64,000 bases of DNA, from the NCBI GenBank assembly GCA_021202275.1, contig JAJQDI010000023.1, positions 82,628 to 146,627 on the forward strand, read 5' to 3'. The stretch's first letter is position 1; every line of letters starts with the position of its first letter. The translations under genes were made by a program, and so were the position numbers. Under the pieces are notes generated by a model that did not search any database, was not told the DNA's origin, and saw only the letters and a list, made by a program, of their open reading frames with translations. Origin of the DNA: Bacteroides sp. (GTDB lineage: Bacteria; Bacteroidota; Bacteroidia; Bacteroidales; Bacteroidaceae). Shown here one piece after another: positions 26,996 to 36,142 of this stretch.

Positions 26996-27982
26996 TTACT
27001 TCCAAATTATCATATCATCTCTTCCGGGTACCAGCCCGTGGTCCAGCATGGTTTTGGTATAATGCTGCATACCTTTGACGTTTAATTTTCCATATAGATA
27101 TGCAGGTCCTATGGGTCAATAGATTAACCCACCTATTCCAAATCCAGTATCTAATCCATCTTCCCAATTAGGGTCTTCCACAAACTGTACTCCACTATAT
27201 CCGGTGGAAAAAACACCAAATGCATTTCCTCCCCATCTTAAATATTTGAATACAGAGACTCCTTTTGCTATGTTCGAACTGTTGGCTCTGAAATTCCACC
27301 CTCTGCCTGAGCTGGGAAGCGCCTCAGCCATATTATAGTAATTTCCGTTTGCTCCTCTCCAGAATCCTCCTATTCCGGTTCCCGGAATATTTTTTGTATA
27401 TTTTAATCCACCTATAGCGGAAGAGATAAGGCTGCCATATTCTACAAATCCCATTACTCCTGCCAGATAATTTGACTGCTCTTCATCCATGCGGATACTG
27501 TTCTTTATTTCATGGGTGGATTGCAACATTTTACGTCGCCACTCCAATTCCTCGATCAGTCTTTCCCTGGATCGGTTAGTGTCATACAAAAGAATTTGTC
27601 CGGCATCTATTCTATTGGGATCTTTGATGTTGTTCCAGACGACCAGTTCGTCCACTGTCACACACAGATCTCTTGAAATGCTGGTTAGGGTATCGTTTCT
27701 TTTCACTGTATATTCGGCATATTCTCCCGACATATGAGCGCGCAGACTAAGTTCTATCATTTCCGCAGAACGATCTATCTCCTGTTTGCGGAATCCCGTG
27801 AAACAGTAATCGGACAGGGAGCTATCCCGGACGTCGGCAGATCCGTTGAAAACGGCAGGATACTGATAGAGATAGTTGATATAAGCATATCCTTCTCCTA
27901 TGACAAACCCTTCATACAATTTGCCATTTGCCAGACCCTCTTCGAAATCACTCTTCGTTTTATATACAGGTCTTGTATTCAT
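26996..27982 (-). CDS. T6SS toxin with LysM domain and conserved FVIGEGYAY N-terminus (in-frame TGA near the end)
   Basis: About 288 residues to a TGA at 27116-27118; the frame then stays open for another 39 codons (PIGPAYLYGKLNVKGMQHY and on to GRDDMIIWK) and ends at 26996. TGG to TGA would explain the stop. Residues 9-35 hold DFEEGLANGKLYEGFVIGEG followed by YAY, nearly the same as in the other Hcp-linked toxin of this locus. Residues about 90-135 are a LysM domain (YTVKRNDTLTSISRDL, VWNNIKDPNRIDAGQILLY) that should bind peptidoglycan. The C-terminal region is Gly-rich and hydrophobic (YGSLISSAIGGLKY, GGFWRGANGNYYN); no catalytic motif was recognised. Confidence 0.65.
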
Positions 27983-27985
27983 ATG

Positions 27986-28504
27986 CTATTTTACCCAGTG
28001 ATTTTCCAGATTAAATCCATTGATAGAAATTTCTTCCGCTGAGATGACCAGAGCTGTGTTTAAGCCGGTACCGCTATCAATCACCCTGTTGAAGTTTACA
28101 CAAAATCCATTCATAAACTCTATTTTCAAAGGTGCATTCGAGGTTTTGGAACGGAATTCTATCTCTCCGTTCATCATACAGGAGGTCATAGCCCATTTGT
28201 ATATATTGTCCGGAACAGCTTCTGTAAGTGTCAGTAAGATCTGTCCTCCTCGTACTTCATCCTGTGGTTGCCCTTTAAAATCCACAGCCTGTCCGAAACT
28301 GATGTTGAACTGAGCCAGTTCATATTCCTTGCCTTCAAATACAAACCATACTTCCAGATTACTGTCTACCTGAGTAAAATTGAACAGGCCCGAAGCAGTC
28401 TCTTTGATTTTAGTGGCAGCACTACTGCCTGCTAATACACTACTGCCTGCTAATACACTACTGGTTGCTGCGGTGATCGCCGTATTTTTTAGTGTGTCTG
28501 CCAT
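27986..28504 (-). CDS. Hcp-family protein (TssD) paired with the LysM toxin
   Basis: 172 residues. After a variable Ala/Ser-rich N-terminus the Hcp body is clear: VDSNLEVWFVFEGKEYELAQ, FGQAVDFKGQPQDEVRGGQI, LTLTEAVPDNIYKWAMTS and closing strands. It is over 80 percent identical by eye to the Hcp at 31149-31643. The toxin begins 4 bases after its stop, so this Hcp is probably the dedicated carrier. An 18-bp tandem duplication lies in the N-terminal region. Confidence 0.8.
   Translation of the reverse strand: MADTLKNTAITAATSSVLAGSSVLAGSSAATKIKETASGLFNFTQVDSNLEVWFVFEGKEYELAQFNISFGQAVDFKGQPQDEVRGGQILLTLTEAVPDNIYKWAMTSCMMNGEIEFRSKTSNAPLKIEFMNGFCVNFNRVIDSGTGLNTALVISAEEISINGFNLENHWVK
28421..28456. 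repeat. 18-bp tandem duplication inside an hcp gene
   Basis: Two exact copies of an 18-base unit (28421-28438 and 28439-28456). In frame it duplicates a six-residue SSVLAG segment in the variable N-terminus of the Hcp. The paralogue at 31149-31643 lacks it. Confidence 0.8.
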
Positions 28505-29065
28505 ATCGCTGTTTTTTTAATCATCAAACCCGGTCCATCTGTTATTCAGTTCTGTATCTCCCACAGTCATTTTGCGTACCTGCAAAGTCAGTTTGGTGGC
28601 TATATATCCTTTCCCTTTCTGAGAGTAGTTGATCTCCATACCGATGCAGGCCGCATCCTGAAAATTTATCTTTTCAAGTGCCATATCGTTGTCGTCGCAG
28701 ATCACGAGCACGCCGTCGTTGTATTTCCTGGAATCAATGGCCCACTGTATGATATCCATGGCCGGGATTCCCGGAATAGCTACCGATATACATCCGCCCC
28801 GAACTTCGGTCTGGGCTTTGCCATCGGTATTGATTCCCTGTGAAAAGCCATAACTGCAACTTTCCAGTTCATAACTCTCTTTGTACAGTCCCATGATGCT
28901 TGCATCACTGAGCATACCCAGTTTTAAAAAGCTTTTATGTCCGAACATATTCGTACTGTATTTTTATGCTGATAATTTATCACGCTGTTGCCAGAAGTAG
29001 GCAAACACACTTACCAAATAAATCACAATGATTGCAATAAGCAACACATTGGGTAGCACTTCCGG
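28463..29065. repeat. 0.6-kb direct repeat, copy 1 (copy 2 at 31602-32203)
   Basis: About 600 bases are nearly identical to 31602-32203, including a complete 143-residue hcp gene, the intergenic DNA and the 3' end of a membrane-protein gene. Differences seen are one extra T and a single substitution near the hcp stop. The junction of identity on the right is sharp (after CCGG). Confidence 0.9.
28517..28948 (-). CDS. Hcp-family protein (TssD), copy identical to the 31655-32086 gene
   Basis: 143 residues. Hcp/TssD features: LESCSYGFSQGINTDGKAQ, TEVRGGCISVAIPGIPAMD, IIQWAIDSRKYNDGVLVI and closing strands TKLTLQVRKMTVGDTEL. Its protein is identical to the product of 31655-32086. It is followed 12 bases later by a second, different Hcp. 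Each toxin module thus has two Hcp types, which might form a mixed tube section or a loading pair. Confidence 0.85.
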   Translation of the reverse strand: MFGHKSFLKLGMLSDASIMGLYKESYELESCSYGFSQGINTDGKAQTEVRGGCISVAIPGIPAMDIIQWAIDSRKYNDGVLVICDDNDMALEKINFQDAACIGMEINYSQKGKGYIATKLTLQVRKMTVGDTELNNRWTGFDD

Positions 29066-29362
29066 GAAAAACACACAAAAGAGAAAAACAAGAGTTGATA
29101 TTCTGATGGTTCTCCTATACCATTGTTTTTGTATAAAGGTGTTTTCCGGAGTATATGTATGGTTTGAGTTTGTGATCATAGATTTTACTTTCTTCCATAA
29201 ATCCCACTCTCCAACCCATAATAGAATGAATATGGCTGTAATAATATAAACCATAGCTACAGAAATAGAAGTGAGAATATACGTATCATACAGTAGGATG
29301 CCATACAAAAGTGTATGGAATAATGTTGCCACGATAACATATATGTTGACTCTTTTTCTCAT
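28964..29362 (-). CDS. Small membrane protein of the toxin module
   Basis: 132 residues with four likely membrane helices in two pairs (about 6-24, 31-50, 88-102, 105-122), ending in QQRDKLSA. No family recognised. It lies between the tssH remnant and the hcp copy. Its C-terminal part is repeated in the remnant at 32102-32203. It may be an immunity protein left from an earlier toxin module, or a module component. Confidence 0.55.
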   Translation of the reverse strand: MRKRVNIYVIVATLFHTLLYGILLYDTYILTSISVAMVYIITAIFILLWVGEWDLWKKVKSMITNSNHTYTPENTFIQKQWYRRTIRISTLVFLFCVFFPEVLPNVLLIAIIVIYLVSVFAYFWQQRDKLSA

Positions 29363-29429
29363 TTCTCTTTTTTCTTTCCCCGTGGATAAATATATGAAAT
29401 TTTTCTAACATTTTTCTCTCTATTTCATT

Positions 29430-29557
29430 TTACTTCCCATATCAATTCCCTTTTCTCATTACCCCCACTACAATGGTGTCTCCGGTTTTTACTTTCCCGC
29501 TGATCAGCATCTTAGATATCGGGCGGCGCACGTGGTTACGTATGGTTCCTGCCATCT
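29430..29557 (-). pseudogene. Remnant of the tssH (clpV) 3' end
   Basis: The minus strand reads QMAGTIRNHVRRPISKMLIS then GKVKTGDTIVVGV. The true tssH reads QVAGTIRNHVRRPISRMLIG then GKVKSGDTIVAGL at the same place. DNA similarity extends to the last codons and past the stop (TTACTTCCCATATCAATTC shared on the plus strand), with a frameshift near the end. No ClpV sequence lies upstream of it. It is a recombination scar. Confidence 0.85.
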
Positions 29558-29606
29558 GATAATATGCTTATTACTAGACAGATGATAGGTAACTTATATT
29601 TCATCT

Positions 29607-30011
29607 CTAACTAAAACTGTAAGTGATAAACATCAATAAAATTAAAATACAATAGAAACATACTCCATACAAAGTCCATTTCCATACTTCACGGGTTTTC
29701 TTATCGTACCCATCTGCTTTGTAAATAAAAGCAAGGAAAAAATTAAATAAGAACGGAAATATAAATACCCATACTCTTACTTTCCATGTTAAAGGTTCAT
29801 TAACTTTTGTATTCTTTATTAATTTAGCATCTTCTAATGTATCTATTAACTGTTGTATATGAGATTCATTTAATTGTCGGACACTTAATTCTGTTTCAGC
29901 TGCTGATATGGCTTCTGGATGATAATCTTCTTTTTCGATATAAATTATTCTGACCAGATCTTCATCTAATTTGGTCTTCATAATTTCAGAATATTTATTA
30001 CATTCTTTCAT
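29607..30011 (-). CDS. Small membrane protein, putative immunity
   Basis: 134 residues. A soluble acidic N-terminal half (about 1-75, with a DUF-like HPEAISAAETELSVRQ pattern) is followed by two membrane helices (about 77-94 and 110-130). Very AT-rich. It is the second small gene after the FVIGEGYAY toxin, so an immunity or accessory role is inferred from position. Confidence 0.5.
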   Translation of the reverse strand: MKECNKYSEIMKTKLDEDLVRIIYIEKEDYHPEAISAAETELSVRQLNESHIQQLIDTLEDAKLIKNTKVNEPLTWKVRVWVFIFPFLFNFFLAFIYKADGYDKKTREVWKWTLYGVCFYCILILLMFITYSFS

Positions 30012-30027
30012 ACTAAATAAAGTAGAA

Positions 30028-30243
30028 TTATATAGTTAACCACACAAAAAATAAAAATAGGATTAACCCTAAACCACAATAGAATATATCATGCCCCAAA
30101 TTATTAAGATAATCACTTGTTTGGTTACCATTCCAAATTTCGCTATAAGGTTTGTAAGATTTACGAAAAAACTTATTTAGGATATTAATAATTATCCAAC
30201 TAACAGAAACACCGATGGTTTTAAATATATTAAATCCTAACAT
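30028..30243 (-). CDS. Small membrane protein, putative cognate immunity
   Basis: 71 residues, with two membrane segments (about 6-22 and 51-69). It starts 2 bases after the toxin stop, the tightest junction in this module and the usual place for the immunity gene. No family recognised. Confidence 0.55.
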   Translation of the reverse strand: MLGFNIFKTIGVSVSWIIINILNKFFRKSYKPYSEIWNGNQTSDYLNNLGHDIFYCGLGLILFLFFVWLTI

Positions 30244-30245
30244 TA

Positions 30246-31148
30246 TTATCTATTTGAACCATCTTCGAGGATATATGGAATAGCTGTCGAGGGGTAACTC
30301 GTCCAATTATAGATTTTTTTAATAGACTCAAATTCTCGTACATTCATATTATGTTGTCTAAGCATTCTCGTTCCAGATTCTTTTACTGTGTTTATACCAG
30401 TTCCTTTGTGTAAGGAATTAAATTGAGCAACATTTATAACCTTATTACCTTTTTGGAGATTACCAAGAGGGATGAAAGTTGTTAATGTACCTATTCCAGC
30501 CTCTAATACTTCATTACTAGTAGTGCCTGCTCTTGATAAATGTTTTGTATCTACATGTCCTGTGAAACGCTGTGCGGTAATATAGGCATCGTCAAGTATA
30601 CCATACATTACTTTTCCGACCCAGGTTTGCCCTGTTCTACTGGTGTGGAATTTTTCCCAAAAATTAGGAATGTGTGGTTTTATTTCTCCATGTTGTGATA
30701 TTAATGTTCCATCCTCATTAAAATATTGTTTATAAGTCACTTTCATTGTCGGATTATATGGATTATTAAGAGTATATACAACATGAATAGAGGATTTCTT
30801 TTCATCTATTACAGTTCCATTATTTGCTTCTGCAAATTCTTTAGCTGCAAACCGTTGAAGTTTGGTTGATCCAAAAAAATCAGTCCATTTATTCGGATCT
30901 TCTCCTAAACTTTTCATTTTCATTTCTGGGGAAGTATCTAAATATTGCATCCATATAACGATACATTCACTTGGTAAAAATGAAGAGTTCGGTTTCACTC
31001 CTATTGTATTCTCTGGGGATTGATATAGAATTTTAGGGGCGTAATAGGCATATCCTTCTCCTATAACAAATCCTGCATACAAATCATTAGTTGATAATTT
31101 CCTTTCAAATTCTTCTAATGATATATAAGTATGTTCTGGTTGACTCAT
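30246..31148 (-). CDS. T6SS toxin with conserved FVIGEGYAY N-terminus, C-terminal activity unknown
   Basis: 300 residues, intact. Residues 8-36 contain YISLEEFERKLSTNDLYAGF and VIGEGYAY, matching the N-terminus of the LysM toxin. The rest differs completely: residues 110-150 are beta-rich (VVYTLNNPYNPTMKVTYKQY), residues 180-240 look like a linker (GILDDAYITAQRF, VLEAGIGTLTTFIPLG), and the last 55 residues (GTRMLRQHNMNVREFESIKK) are likely the toxic tip. No signal peptide. Encoded 0 bases after an Hcp gene and 2 bases before a small membrane protein. AT-rich compared with the core genes, as expected for transferred cargo. Confidence 0.6.
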   Translation of the reverse strand: MSQPEHTYISLEEFERKLSTNDLYAGFVIGEGYAYYAPKILYQSPENTIGVKPNSSFLPSECIVIWMQYLDTSPEMKMKSLGEDPNKWTDFFGSTKLQRFAAKEFAEANNGTVIDEKKSSIHVVYTLNNPYNPTMKVTYKQYFNEDGTLISQHGEIKPHIPNFWEKFHTSRTGQTWVGKVMYGILDDAYITAQRFTGHVDTKHLSRAGTTSNEVLEAGIGTLTTFIPLGNLQKGNKVINVAQFNSLHKGTGINTVKESGTRMLRQHNMNVREFESIKKIYNWTSYPSTAIPYILEDGSNR

Positions 31149-31643
31149 TTATACCCAGTGATTATCTAATCTTAAACCATTTATATTAATTTCTTCTGAG
31201 GATATAGCAAGAGCTGTATTTAATCCTCCTCCAGCATCGACTATTCTATTGAAGTTTATACAAAACCCATTACTAAATTCAACTTTTAGAGGAGCATTTG
31301 AAGTTTTCGAACGGAATTCTATACTTCCATCTTTCAGGCAGGAAGTCATAGCCCATTTGTATATATTGTCCGGAACAGCTTCTGTAAGTGTCAGTAAAAT
31401 CTGTCCTCCCCGGACTTCATCCTGAGGCTGCCCTTTAAAATCCACAGCCTGTCCGAAACTGATGTGGAACTGTGCCAGTTCATATTCCTTGCCTTCAAAT
31501 ACAAACCATACTTCGAGATTGCTGTCTACCTGGGCAAAATTGAATAAGCCTGAGGTCGCTTCTTTTACTTTGCCGGCTATCGTACTGTTTGCGACTGCGT
31601 TTGTTGCTGCGGTGATCGCCGTATTTTTTAGTGTGTCTGCCAT
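31149..31643 (-). CDS. Hcp-family protein (TssD) paired with the FVIGEGYAY toxin
   Basis: 164 residues. Same Hcp type as 27986-28504, with VDSNLEVWFVFEGKEYELAQ and GGQILLTLTEAVPDNIYKWA, but without the 18-bp duplication. Substitutions concentrate at the C-terminus (GLNTALAISSEEININGLRL), the side next to the cargo gene. The toxin start directly follows its stop. Confidence 0.8.
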   Translation of the reverse strand: MADTLKNTAITAATNAVANSTIAGKVKEATSGLFNFAQVDSNLEVWFVFEGKEYELAQFHISFGQAVDFKGQPQDEVRGGQILLTLTEAVPDNIYKWAMTSCLKDGSIEFRSKTSNAPLKVEFSNGFCINFNRIVDAGGGLNTALAISSEEININGLRLDNHWV

Positions 31644-31654
31644 ATCGCTGTTTT

Positions 31655-32086
31655 TTAATCGTCAAACCCGGTCCATCTGTTATTCAGTTCTGTATCTCCC
31701 ACAGTCATTTTGCGTACCTGCAAAGTCAGTTTGGTGGCTATATATCCTTTCCCTTTCTGAGAGTAGTTGATCTCCATACCGATGCAGGCCGCATCCTGAA
31801 AATTTATCTTTTCAAGTGCCATATCGTTGTCGTCGCAGATCACGAGCACGCCGTCGTTGTATTTCCTGGAATCAATGGCCCACTGTATGATATCCATGGC
31901 CGGGATTCCCGGAATAGCTACCGATATACATCCGCCCCGAACTTCGGTCTGGGCTTTGCCATCGGTATTGATTCCCTGTGAAAAGCCATAACTGCAACTT
32001 TCCAGTTCATAACTCTCTTTGTACAGTCCCATGATGCTTGCATCACTGAGCATACCCAGTTTTAAAAAGCTTTTATGTCCGAACAT
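31655..32086 (-). CDS. Hcp-family protein (TssD), copy identical to the 28517-28948 gene
   Basis: 143 residues, the same protein as the product of 28517-28948. In this module it is the first complete gene after tssH. The adjoining second Hcp starts 11 bases later. Confidence 0.85.
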   Translation of the reverse strand: MFGHKSFLKLGMLSDASIMGLYKESYELESCSYGFSQGINTDGKAQTEVRGGCISVAIPGIPAMDIIQWAIDSRKYNDGVLVICDDNDMALEKINFQDAACIGMEINYSQKGKGYIATKLTLQVRKMTVGDTELNNRWTGFDD

Positions 32087-32101
32087 ATTCGTACTGTATT
32101 T

Positions 32102-32203
32102 TTATGCTGATAATTTATCACGCTGTTGCCAGAAGTAGGCAAACACACTTACCAAATAAATCACAATGATTGCAATAAGCAACACATTGGGTAGCACTTC
32201 CGG
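32102..32203 (-). pseudogene. 3' remnant of the 132-residue membrane-protein gene
   Basis: Encodes only the last about 33 residues (LLIAIIVIYLVSVFAYFWQQ, then RDKLSA) of the protein encoded at 28964-29362. The sequence breaks off after CCGG and continues into DNA like that found just past the tssH stop. No start codon remains. Confidence 0.8.
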
Positions 32204-32255
32204 TTTTTTTCCCGTCGATAAATATATGAAACTTTTATAACATCTTCCCTTTATT

Positions 32256-34737
32256 TCATTTTACTTCCCATATCAATTCTCCTTTCTCATCCAGTCCGGC
32301 CACAATCGTATCTCCACTCTTGACCTTTCCGCCGATCAGCATCCTGGAAATGGGTCGCCTGACGTGGTTGCGTATGGTCCCTGCCACCTGGCGCGCCCCG
32401 TATTTGGGGTTGAATCCCCGGTGTGCCAGCGTCCGCTTTGCTTCTTGTGAGAGTTCGATGCGGATCTCCTGTTTGTCCAGCAGAGCGGTAACCCCCCCGC
32501 ATTTGTATCTCAAATATCCTTACCAGCATATCCTCATTGATGGGTGCAAACGGTACGATCTCCGACAGACGGGCCAGGAATTCCGGACGGAAGTAGCTGC
32601 CCATGATCTCCATCAGTTTCGTGGTGTCGGGTGTGCGCCCTTCGGTGATCTCTTTGGCCAGCCATTCACTGCCCACGTTCGAGGTAAAGAGTACGATCGC
32701 ATTGGAGAAGTCACCCTCTTTGCCCAGTCGGTCGTGCAGTTTCCCTTCGTCCATGATCTGCAGGAAGATGTCGTATACCGACGCATGCGCCTTCTCGATC
32801 TCGTCGAACAGTACCACCGCATACGGTTGGCGCCGGATCTTATTGACCAGCAATCCGCCTTCTTCGTATCCCACGTATCCCGGAGGGGCGCCCAATAGCA
32901 AAGCCGCCGAATGTTCCTCTTTGAACTCCGACATATCCAGGCGTATCATGGCCTTCTCGTCGTTGAAGAGTGCCTCTGCCAGGGCTTTGGCCAGCTCTGT
33001 CTTACCCGTACCCGTGGGTCCCAGCAGGAAGAAAGAGCCGATGGGTTGTCCGGGCTTGTTCATTCCGCTACGCGACTCCACAATGGCATCCGCCATCACC
33101 TTCAGGGCATTGTCCTGCCCCACCACCCGCCGGCGCAGAATATCTTCCATCTGTAGCAGCTTCTCCTTTTCGCCCGCTTCGATCTTCCCGATGGGGATAC
33201 CGGTCGATGCCGAGATCACCGCTGCTACCTCGTGTGCGGTGATGCGTGTGATTTCCTCCCGGGTGCAAGTGGTGAGTTGTTGTAGCCTGTCTACCAGGTA
33301 GCCGATCCATTCCTCCGCGGTTTCGAATCCCGCCGTATCTGTCTCTCCTTCCATCATGCCTAGCAATATAGGACTCAGCTTGTTGCCGATAGAGAAGGAG
33401 AGGAGGCGGAGTTTCTCTATCCGTTCGGCTTCCGGCAGTTCTTTGGCCTCTTCGATGGCCGCCAGTTCGCGGGAGAACTCCGTTATATCTCCCCGGGCCG
33501 TCTGGTTCACCAGTTTCACTGCCGACATCGTCCGGTCCAGCAGGTCGATGGCCGCGTCGGGCAGCCGTCGCTCCTTCACATACCTCCGCGCCAGGTCTAC
33601 ACAGTCGCCCAGCGACACCGGATCTATCGCAATGCCGTGGTAGCCGGTATAGCGGTCGAGTACCGCCTCGATCATGCGCACGGTAGATTCCTTGTCCGGC
33701 TCACCCACCTGCAGCACCTCAAAGCGGCGGTTGAAGGCATGGTCGGGCTCGATCAACTTGCGGTATTCCTCCACCGTAGTGGCACCGATCACCGTGATCG
33801 ATCCTTTCGAGAGTTCCGGTTTCAGGATGCTTGCCGCCCCGTGGTTGCCCTGTTTCGGATCGATCAGGACGTGGATCTCATCGATAAACAGGATGGCTCC
33901 CGGGGTGGATTCCAATTCCTTGATGATGCTCTTCAGGCGGTCTTCGATCTCCCCTTTGTAGGTAGCACCCGCGATGAGCGTACCCGTATCCAGTTCGTAG
34001 ATGGTTGCCTCCCTGAGATACTGGGGCACACTGCCCCTGACGATGTTACAGGCCAGGCCATCTACCATCGCCGTCTTTCCTACACCCGCGTCCCCGATAA
34101 TGAGCACATTGGGTTTGCTGTGTCTGCCTAGCGTCTCCATCATCAGGCGGGTCTCGTTGTCGCGCCTCACGATCGGGAATACCCGGCCCTGTGCAGCCGC
34201 TTCGGTCTTGTTGATGCAATATTTGAGCAGGTTGGTTTTCAGCGCCGGCATCTCCCCGCCGGAGGCTTCGGCGCGTGCCATTTCCGCTACCAGCGGAGAA
34301 TGTCCCGGTGAGCCTCCCAGGAACAGGTCGTGTATGTCCCGCTCCCGGATAGGGAAAGATCTCAGTTCATCCGCACTGAATCCCACCTCCGGGGCGGTCA
34401 GTGCCGTGAAGACACAGACCGGATTGATCTCCAGCAGGCCCCATTTGAGGCGCACGTTATCTGCCTGTTCAAACACATCCGCCATCTTTTCGTGTGCCAC
34501 GATCTCGCCGGCCGGAGCAGCTTTCGGTACACCTTCGATCCGTACCTCGGCCCACTCGCGCAGGTAAGCGGCATCCTGCCCCAGGCCCGATACAAAAGAT
34601 TCTATACCGATCTCTTTGTGCATCAGTGCATAGAGCATGTGAGCAGGAGTATAGCAGGGATGGCTGTGATCCCGTGCTATCCCTTTGGCAATCCGTATCG
34701 CGTTGTGTACCGATTCGTTCAGATTCAGGAACTCCAT
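32256..34737 (-). CDS. tssH: T6SS AAA+ ATPase TssH (ClpV) (frame broken at a G7 tract)
   Basis: About 826 residues when restored. It has an N-terminal Clp repeat domain, first AAA domain with Walker A GDAGVGKT and Walker B AILFIDEIH, a short middle helix pair, second AAA domain with GPTGTGKT and AVVLFDEIEKAH, and the small C-terminal domain. ClpV takes apart contracted TssB/TssC sheaths. In the second small domain the frame crosses seven G (plus-strand C7, 32492-32498); as given it shifts into a wrong C-terminus. With six G it continues as RGVTALLDKQEIRIELSQEA and ends at 32256. The next gene upstream is tssC (15 bases). Confidence 0.85.
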
Positions 34738-34752
34738 CTCAGAGGGTTGAAA

Positions 34753-36126
34753 TTATTGCTGTTGGTATTCTGCTGCCCAATCCACGTAGTCGTCTCCCTT
34801 GGTTCCGTCGAGCTGGATGATAAAGCTCTTGCCCGGGAAGTAAGGAGTCAGATACAGGTTGAGGTGCACACTGTCTTTCTTTTGTTTGTCCTGCTCGAGA
34901 CGCAACAGTTTGAACTCCTTGATCAGGCGGTCGGGACCCTGTACGCTGTCGAGGAACTTCACGATCTGGGTGCGCAGGTCTCTCTCCGTCTTGGAGGTCC
35001 AGTTCTCAAACGCCCGGCGGTTGAGGAAGTCAAACAATACCTTGGTGATGTAGTCAAACACACGCACCACCGAGTAGGTCTGCAAGCCCAGGTTATCTCC
35101 GTTGAAGAGCGTCTTCGCCGAGAAAGCCATCACCTTGCCATATTCGTTCACCACAGGCACCAGTCCCATGCGTTCGAGTTGCGAGAGTTCACTTTTCTTG
35201 AGCTGGAAGGCTACCTCGTCCACTTCGTTGAGGCCACCGTATTTCTTACCGGCAGCCACCTGGGCCATACGGGTCGTATAGACACGTCCCATGAGTGCGG
35301 CTGCAGGAGAGATATGCAGGTCGTCCTGTTCGCCCAGTTCTTTGTATTTCGGTCGTCCCATCAGCCAGTTGCAGGTCATGATCACATTGCTTTTGTAGTT
35401 GTCTCCGCTGGTGTGGTTGGCATTGAAAAACATTTCCACCACATCGTCCGGCTTGTCCAGGTCGGCAAAGTCGGTAAACAACTGTACTTTGTTGGCATGT
35501 GCCAGCTTGACCCATTTGTCCAGTGCCTTGTTGGAACCCAGATAGCCCGGTACGGCCAGCAGCGAATAGTTGGTCCGCAGGTCGAGACGGTCATAGTTCT
35601 GCTTCAGTTCGGAAGCTACGAAATCAATGAACCGGGGGTTGTCCACATCCCGGATCTGTTCTTTGGAAGCATTGACAATGGTGACGTTGGCCACTTTGTC
35701 TGCTTCTGTATTCTTGTAGAACAGCATCACGTTGCGGTACGAGCGTTCCAGTTCGGAAACAGCCTGTACGGCCAGCAACTGACTGTCGGTCAGACGCTGG
35801 GTCACCGACTCAGACTTTGTTTTGCACTTGTCCAGCATTTCATTGATACTGGATGAGTTGCTGAGCAGGTCGATCCACATCTCCAGGTTGTTCTTCAGGC
35901 TTTCGCGTTCCTGTGCCTTGCTTTCGTCGGTAAGGAATATCTGTTTTCTGGCCTTGCGTTCCGGATTGAGGTTCTGTACCCCATCCACGGAAGATTCCAG
36001 GAAGGAGAATCCGCCAAACCTGGAAAGCTTGTCCAGTGAATCTTTCAAACTATGTGCATTTTTCTTCGCACCCGGTGCGGCGCTCTGTGCGGCTGCGGGT
36101 TTTGTCATTACAGCTTCTTCTGCCAT
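34753..36126 (-). CDS. tssC: T6SS sheath large subunit TssC (VipB)
   Basis: 457 residues, intact. Typical TssC sequence: ATYSLLAVPGYLGSNKALDK-type core, VVNEYGKVMAFSAKTLFNGD, and a C-terminal GTKGDDYVDWAAEYQQ. The N-terminal Ala/Lys-rich stretch is family-typical. It builds the contractile sheath with TssB and is recognised by ClpV. It follows tssB by 16 bases. Confidence 0.9.
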   Translation of the reverse strand: MAEEAVMTKPAAAQSAAPGAKKNAHSLKDSLDKLSRFGGFSFLESSVDGVQNLNPERKARKQIFLTDESKAQERESLKNNLEMWIDLLSNSSSINEMLDKCKTKSESVTQRLTDSQLLAVQAVSELERSYRNVMLFYKNTEADKVANVTIVNASKEQIRDVDNPRFIDFVASELKQNYDRLDLRTNYSLLAVPGYLGSNKALDKWVKLAHANKVQLFTDFADLDKPDDVVEMFFNANHTSGDNYKSNVIMTCNWLMGRPKYKELGEQDDLHISPAAALMGRVYTTRMAQVAAGKKYGGLNEVDEVAFQLKKSELSQLERMGLVPVVNEYGKVMAFSAKTLFNGDNLGLQTYSVVRVFDYITKVLFDFLNRRAFENWTSKTERDLRTQIVKFLDSVQGPDRLIKEFKLLRLEQDKQKKDSVHLNLYLTPYFPGKSFIIQLDGTKGDDYVDWAAEYQQQ

Positions 36127-36142
36127 ATTCGTACGCTCTTAA

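Larger units (their letters stand above)
31602..32203. repeat. 0.6-kb direct repeat, copy 2 (copy 1 at 28463-29065)
   Basis: Nearly identical to 28463-29065, offset about 3.14 kb. It includes the hcp gene 31655-32086 and the cut-off 3' end of the membrane-protein gene. The near-perfect identity indicates recent duplication or gene conversion. Confidence 0.9.
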
